DNA of 64,000 bases from positions 1-64,000 of the forward strand of contig JAILWJ010000003.1 in assembly GCA_025699025.1 (NCBI GenBank), given 5' to 3'. The notes under the pieces are model-generated. The model was not told the origin of the DNA. It saw nothing but the letters and a program-made list of their open reading frames with translations, and did no database searches. Shown piece by piece: positions 60,744 through 64,000 of this stretch (within the stretch, counting starts at the first letter, position 1; each line of letters opens with the position of its first letter). Made by a program: the position numbers and the translations under genes. The DNA is from Nitrosarchaeum sp. (lineage in GTDB: Archaea; Thermoproteota; Nitrososphaeria; Nitrososphaerales; Nitrosopumilaceae).

Positions 60744-61706
60744 CTAAACTTGAAGCGAGTCTAGCAGTTTTGAAATATCTGTTGTCGGTAATCCGTTTTG
60801 AGAAATATTTTGGGCTGATGGGGGATTTTCCAGGTAGTTTGGAATCTTGTCAATCATTCTTTCGCTATAGGGTGAAACTATTTCATTTTGATAAAATATT
60901 CCAGTAGGAATGCTGTTACCCCATTCTAATGATTTAATCAATGCCTGTGCCATCTTTTCGTTTACTTCAGCTTCTTCTGCCACATGAACCACAGGATCAA
61001 ATCCCGTATCTTCCAGTTTATAGATCCTAGAGTGCCTCTCCATCGATTCTTTTGCCAAGTCGACTCCAGCATACCAATCTCTTGTGTTAATATCGTTGTA
61101 GGTTGGACACGGCTGTAACACGTCAAGAAATGACAATCCTTTGTGGTTTACTGCCTTAACAATCAGATCTTTGAGATGTCTAACATCATATGAGTATCCG
61201 CGGGCGACAAAAGTAAATCCACTTGTAACTGCCAGTCCAATAGGATTAACATTGTAATTTGTGTTGGGAGTTGGAAGCGATTTTGTCTTTTCACCTAGTT
61301 TTAGCGTGGGAGATGCTTGTCCTTTTGTCAGACCATACACTCCATTATCAAATACAATGTAAGTCATATCGATATTTCTTCTTCCTGCGGCAACAAAATG
61401 TCCTGCACCAATACCCAATCCATCACCGTCTCCTCCAACTGCAACTACGGTAAGATTTGGATTAGATAGTTTGGCTCCTTGTGCAAAAGTCAAAACTCTA
61501 CCATGTAAGGTGTGAATGCCATAAGTGTTAATGTAATGAGATGTTTTTCCAGAGCAGCCAATTCCTGAAAAAATTACGGCCTTGTCACGTTGAATCCCCA
61601 TCTCAGCTAGAGCCATTTGCAGCGCATTAACAATTCCAAAATCACCGCACCCAGGACACCAGTCATTATGAACATCGGTCTTGTAATCCGCAAGTTTAAG
61701 CGCCAT
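60744..61706 (-). CDS. 2-Oxoacid:ferredoxin oxidoreductase, beta subunit
   Basis: A 320-residue thiamine-diphosphate subunit. It has [15 protein letters not shown] (cluster-binding C-x2-C), [11 protein letters not shown], the TPP-binding [14 protein letters not shown] and a conserved PCPTYND stretch. With the alpha subunit it oxidises a 2-oxoacid (2-oxoglutarate or pyruvate) to acyl-CoA, or runs in reverse in CO2 fixation. The ATG overlaps the alpha gene by 11 bases. Confidence 0.93.
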   Translation of the reverse strand: MALKLADYKTDVHNDWCPGCGDFGIVNALQMALAEMGIQRDKAVIFSGIGCSGKTSHYINTYGIHTLHGRVLTFAQGAKLSNPNLTVVAVGGDGDGLGIGAGHFVAAGRRNIDMTYIVFDNGVYGLTKGQASPTLKLGEKTKSLPTPNTNYNVNPIGLAVTSGFTFVARGYSYDVRHLKDLIVKAVNHKGLSFLDVLQPCPTYNDINTRDWYAGVDLAKESMERHSRIYKLEDTGFDPVVHVAEEAEVNEKMAQALIKSLEWGNSIPTGIFYQNEIVSPYSERMIDKIPNYLENPPSAQNISQNGLPTTDISKLLDSLQV

Positions 61707-63606
61707 GACTTAGAATCTCCCTCTTGTTTGCTTTGTTTTGAACTATTTTTTTTAATGAATCATAAATTTCTGTACTAGTCATTCCTCTTCCAGTATACTT
61801 TAGAATATAGTAATCAATATCACCTAAAACATTTTGATTGTATAACTTGCCTAGTTGAGCAGAATGATTTGCTTCAACATCAATGATTGTTTTCGCATCT
61901 TTTAGTAATAATTTTACGTAATCAGCTGGAAATGGATGCAATAATTTGATTTGAATAAAACCTATATTGATTCCTTCCTTTTTTAGTAGTTCTATTGCGT
62001 CGATTATTGGACCCTTTGTAGAGCCCCAGGATATCACAGTGTAATCATGGACACCAAATGAAACGACCTGGTCATCTTGAGATATCTGTTTTAGAACCAA
62101 ATCAAGCCTAGACATCCTTTTGTCCATCATTTTTATTCTAACTTGCGGATCCTCGGTAATATGACCATACTCATCAGACTCATCGCCAGTATTCCAGAAT
62201 ATGCCATTATCCAGACCCAGTCTTGAGCGAGGGGATATTCCATTGTCGGTAAACGCAAATCGTTTGTATTCACCATCAGTTTTCTCAAGTAATTGACCTC
62301 TATCAATCGTGATCTTTTGAGGATCAAATCTCTTACATGTAACAACAGAGCTTGAAAGAAACTTGTCCATCATGTGAATCACTGGGATTTGAAATACATC
62401 AGAATAGTTGAAACATCTTCCAGTATCATAAAAACTCTCTTCAATATCACCTGATGCATAAACAATTTTTGGAAAATCCCCATGTCCTGCATGTACAGCA
62501 AAAAGCAGATCATCCTGTCCGTGTCTTGTTGGCAATCCAGTTGAAGGTCCACTTCTTTGATACAGAGTAATCACTATAGGAACTTCGTTAATTCCCGCCC
62601 ATCCTAACGCCTCAGCCATTAATGCAAAACCCGGACCGGATGTAGAAGTTGAAGCACGAACACCTGTAAGAGATGCTCCAATCATCATACCCATTGCAGA
62701 TATTTCATCTTCAGTTTGGATTACAAGTGTAGAACCAGGCCTATCATGCTTAACTTCAAGCAGCTCATGAGATTCTAAATAAACACTCTCATCTGAAGCC
62801 GGAGTGATTGGATAATATGATTGAAATCTACAGCCACTGACCATCTTTCCCATTGCTGTGCCAAAATGCCCCTGGACAAGAATAGTGTCAGGATCTTTTT
62901 TATTTCCAGATAATGAATGTGAAAATCCTGTGAATTTCTCAGTAGCATAGTCATGTGAGAAAATTGCAGCTTGTTTATTAATCTCTGCAACAAGCGGTTT
63001 TTTTGCAAAGATAGAATCAAGTGATCTTAAAAGAGAGTCAACAGGCATTTGGATTATACCCAAAGATAAGGAGACTCCAAGAACATTGTACATTCGAACA
63101 AGCCCGCGTAGTTTTGGATTTTGAGTTTTCTCTGAAAGGTCAGCAAGTAATCCTTTAAAAGATACAGGGTATAGCTTGACCCCTTTTTCTTTTGCTATCT
63201 CTAGAACTCCAGGAATTGTAAATGGTTTATTCTTTGATTCAAGGAATTTGTGCAATCTTTCCTTAAAATAATTATCCAAAGTATGCACGTCATCAGTGGT
63301 GGTTTTTTCCAAATCTGAATCATAGATAATTCCACCATCGGGTGCAACCTCATCAAAATGTCGAAATATTGTTTCAGCATCAAAGGATGCCATTAGAGTC
63401 ACATCATTAACATTGGAATGAATTTTTTTATCAGATACGCGTACTGTAAAGTAACTGTGTTCGCCTTTGATATTTGAATAGAACTCACGCTTTCCAAATA
63501 CATGATATCCCATTTCAGCGCAAACCTTTGAGAACACGTTAGCTCCAGATTCCACACCACTACCCTGTGGACCTCCAATTAACCAACTAAAATCAACAGA
63601 ACTCAT
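61696..63606 (-). CDS. 2-Oxoacid:ferredoxin oxidoreductase, fused gamma-alpha subunit
   Basis: A 636-residue fusion. The gamma domain (1-~185, [17 protein letters not shown]) is followed by the alpha (pyrimidine-binding) domain with [15 protein letters not shown], a glutamate-rich [13 protein letters not shown], and a transketolase C-terminal-like domain ([15 protein letters not shown]). It lacks a ferredoxin delta domain. The gamma-alpha fusion with separate beta is the two-subunit type seen in aerobic archaea and some bacteria. It is upstream of beta in one operon. Confidence 0.93.
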   Translation of the reverse strand: MSSVDFSWLIGGPQGSGVESGANVFSKVCAEMGYHVFGKREFYSNIKGEHSYFTVRVSDKKIHSNVNDVTLMASFDAETIFRHFDEVAPDGGIIYDSDLEKTTTDDVHTLDNYFKERLHKFLESKNKPFTIPGVLEIAKEKGVKLYPVSFKGLLADLSEKTQNPKLRGLVRMYNVLGVSLSLGIIQMPVDSLLRSLDSIFAKKPLVAEINKQAAIFSHDYATEKFTGFSHSLSGNKKDPDTILVQGHFGTAMGKMVSGCRFQSYYPITPASDESVYLESHELLEVKHDRPGSTLVIQTEDEISAMGMMIGASLTGVRASTSTSGPGFALMAEALGWAGINEVPIVITLYQRSGPSTGLPTRHGQDDLLFAVHAGHGDFPKIVYASGDIEESFYDTGRCFNYSDVFQIPVIHMMDKFLSSSVVTCKRFDPQKITIDRGQLLEKTDGEYKRFAFTDNGISPRSRLGLDNGIFWNTGDESDEYGHITEDPQVRIKMMDKRMSRLDLVLKQISQDDQVVSFGVHDYTVISWGSTKGPIIDAIELLKKEGINIGFIQIKLLHPFPADYVKLLLKDAKTIIDVEANHSAQLGKLYNQNVLGDIDYYILKYTGRGMTSTEIYDSLKKIVQNKANKREILSHGA

Positions 63607-63654
63607 AAGTTATTCTCCATTTTTCATTATTAATAATACATTGGATAAAAATTC

Positions 63655-63798
63655 CTAACCACCCGTAGCTGCATCAAACAATGCGCATTCACATTTATCT
63701 CGTTCACCACAATAAGGACATACACAAACACATTTTTCAATAGAATTACCACACTCGATACAAATTGCAAATTCGTCATCGTCATTAGTTGAGGGCAT
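63655..63798 (-). CDS. 47-residue Cys-rich zinc-ribbon microprotein
   Basis: It starts MPSTNDDDEFAICIECGNSI and has nine Cys. C13-x2-C16 and C28-x2-C31 fit a zinc ribbon, and the remaining Cys form C-x-C pairs (C24-x-C26, C38-x-C40). A TATA element (TTTATACG on the minus strand, ~63819-63827) lies ~25 bases before the ATG and is shared with the divergent gene at 63850. Function unknown. Confidence 0.7.
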   Translation of the reverse strand: MPSTNDDDEFAICIECGNSIEKCVCVCPYCGERDKCECALFDAATGG

Positions 63799-63817
63799 AA
63801 TGAGTCTAGAAAGAAAT

Positions 63818-63827
63818 CGTATAAATG
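63818..63827. promoter_or_regulatory. Shared bidirectional TATA element
   Basis: CGTATAAATG at the middle of a 51-base divergent gap lies ~25 bases from the ATG of the zinc-ribbon gene on one side and ~28 from the ATG of the dehydrogenase on the other. It can serve as TATA box on both strands. Confidence 0.5.
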
Positions 63828-63849
63828 GTTTGAGATAAACTCACAATTA

Positions 63850-64000
63850 ATGGAAAAAAAACACATCTTCCTTACAAGAAGATTGCATGATTTTGCATTA
63901 AAAGAGCTGAAAGAAAAATATCATGTTGAAGTTCACTCAGGAAAAATTCCAATTCCAAAATCAAAGCTACGATCAAAGATTAAAGAAATTGATGGTCTGA
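63850..64000 (+). CDS. 2-Hydroxyacid dehydrogenase, N-terminal part (runs off window)
   Basis: The first 50 residues (MEKKHIFLTRRLHDFALKEL, then VEVHSGKIPIPKSKL) match the N-terminal catalytic-domain start of D-2-hydroxyacid dehydrogenases such as glyoxylate/hydroxypyruvate reductase. The NAD-binding part lies outside the window. A TATA element lies ~28 bases upstream. Confidence 0.7.
   Translation, partial: MEKKHIFLTRRLHDFALKELKEKYHVEVHSGKIPIPKSKLRSKIKEIDGL

Noticed and set aside
63630-63866. 78-codon minus-strand frame near the right end
   Set aside because: It overlaps the 47-residue zinc-ribbon gene in another frame and the divergent dehydrogenase start. The shorter frame has the Cys pattern and the promoter.

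Overview
The window is a compact, AT-rich archaeal chromosome segment. It most likely comes from a marine ammonia-oxidising archaeon of the Nitrosopumilus type (Nitrososphaerota/Thaumarchaeota). The reasons are an archaeal exosome/SBDS/eL43/Pcc1/prefoldin cluster, an Rpo3-uL18e-type eL18/uL13/uS9 cluster, archaeal Nob1, EndA and KEOPS parts, F420 chemistry, many TTG/GTG starts, TATA boxes about 25-28 bases before start codons (leaderless transcription), and secreted proteins with a tail module I associate with this group. No ammonia monooxygenase, rRNA, insertion sequence, phage or CRISPR array is present. The lineage call is inference from gene content.

Layout, left to right. 1-3.3 kb: a truncated basic coiled-coil gene with an octapeptide-repeat tail, a small unknown gene, a PAP2 phosphatase and pgk. 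3.2-8.4 kb: a SUF iron-sulfur operon on the minus strand (sufB, sufD, Rieske protein, sufS, sufU, zinc-ribbon protein) without sufC. 8.5-10.6 kb: a secreted seven-domain PKD-like protein. 10.7-14.5 kb: a tetrapyrrole operon (hemL, hemC, cobA, hemD). 14.6-23.5 kb: a phosphate region with pstCAB-phoU, an AbrB-PhoU regulator, pstS, a triplicated secreted protein and four copies of a TTCTATATAGAA-like palindrome. 23.6-33.7 kb: accessory genes, including an NHL/RTX secreted protein, an ABC exporter, a secreted protein with a perfect 105-bp internal duplication, several tiny zinc-ribbon genes, a metallothionein-like gene and tRNA-Glu. 33.8-38.8 kb: small genes, an orphan PLD-like domain, an EndA-like subunit lacking the catalytic His, uL16/L10e, tRNA-Gly, an antiporter, a candidate C/D box sRNA, and a palindrome touching the start of a 35-residue zinc-finger gene. 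38.8-46.8 kb: a coiled-coil protein, a membrane glycosyltransferase, a ferredoxin, two rhodaneses, NAD kinase and Nob1. 46.8-54.1 kb: the XPF-type nuclease, exosome and ribosomal/RNA polymerase gene clusters. 54.1-57.8 kb: two complete isopropylmalate-isomerase-type gene pairs in tandem. 57.9-64 kb: CofE, several unknown small proteins, a 2-oxoacid:ferredoxin oxidoreductase, a 47-residue zinc-ribbon gene, and the start of a 2-hydroxyacid dehydrogenase.

Genes are packed tightly. Operon neighbours often overlap by four bases (ATGA, GTGA or TTGA), and many convergent pairs overlap at their 3' ends. The most interesting signals are not large genes. They are the recurring phosphate-region palindrome, the C/D box sRNA candidate with a canonical kink-turn, the palindromic operator at the transcription start of a tiny zinc-finger gene, and a set of 31-55 residue Cys-rich proteins with their own promoters.
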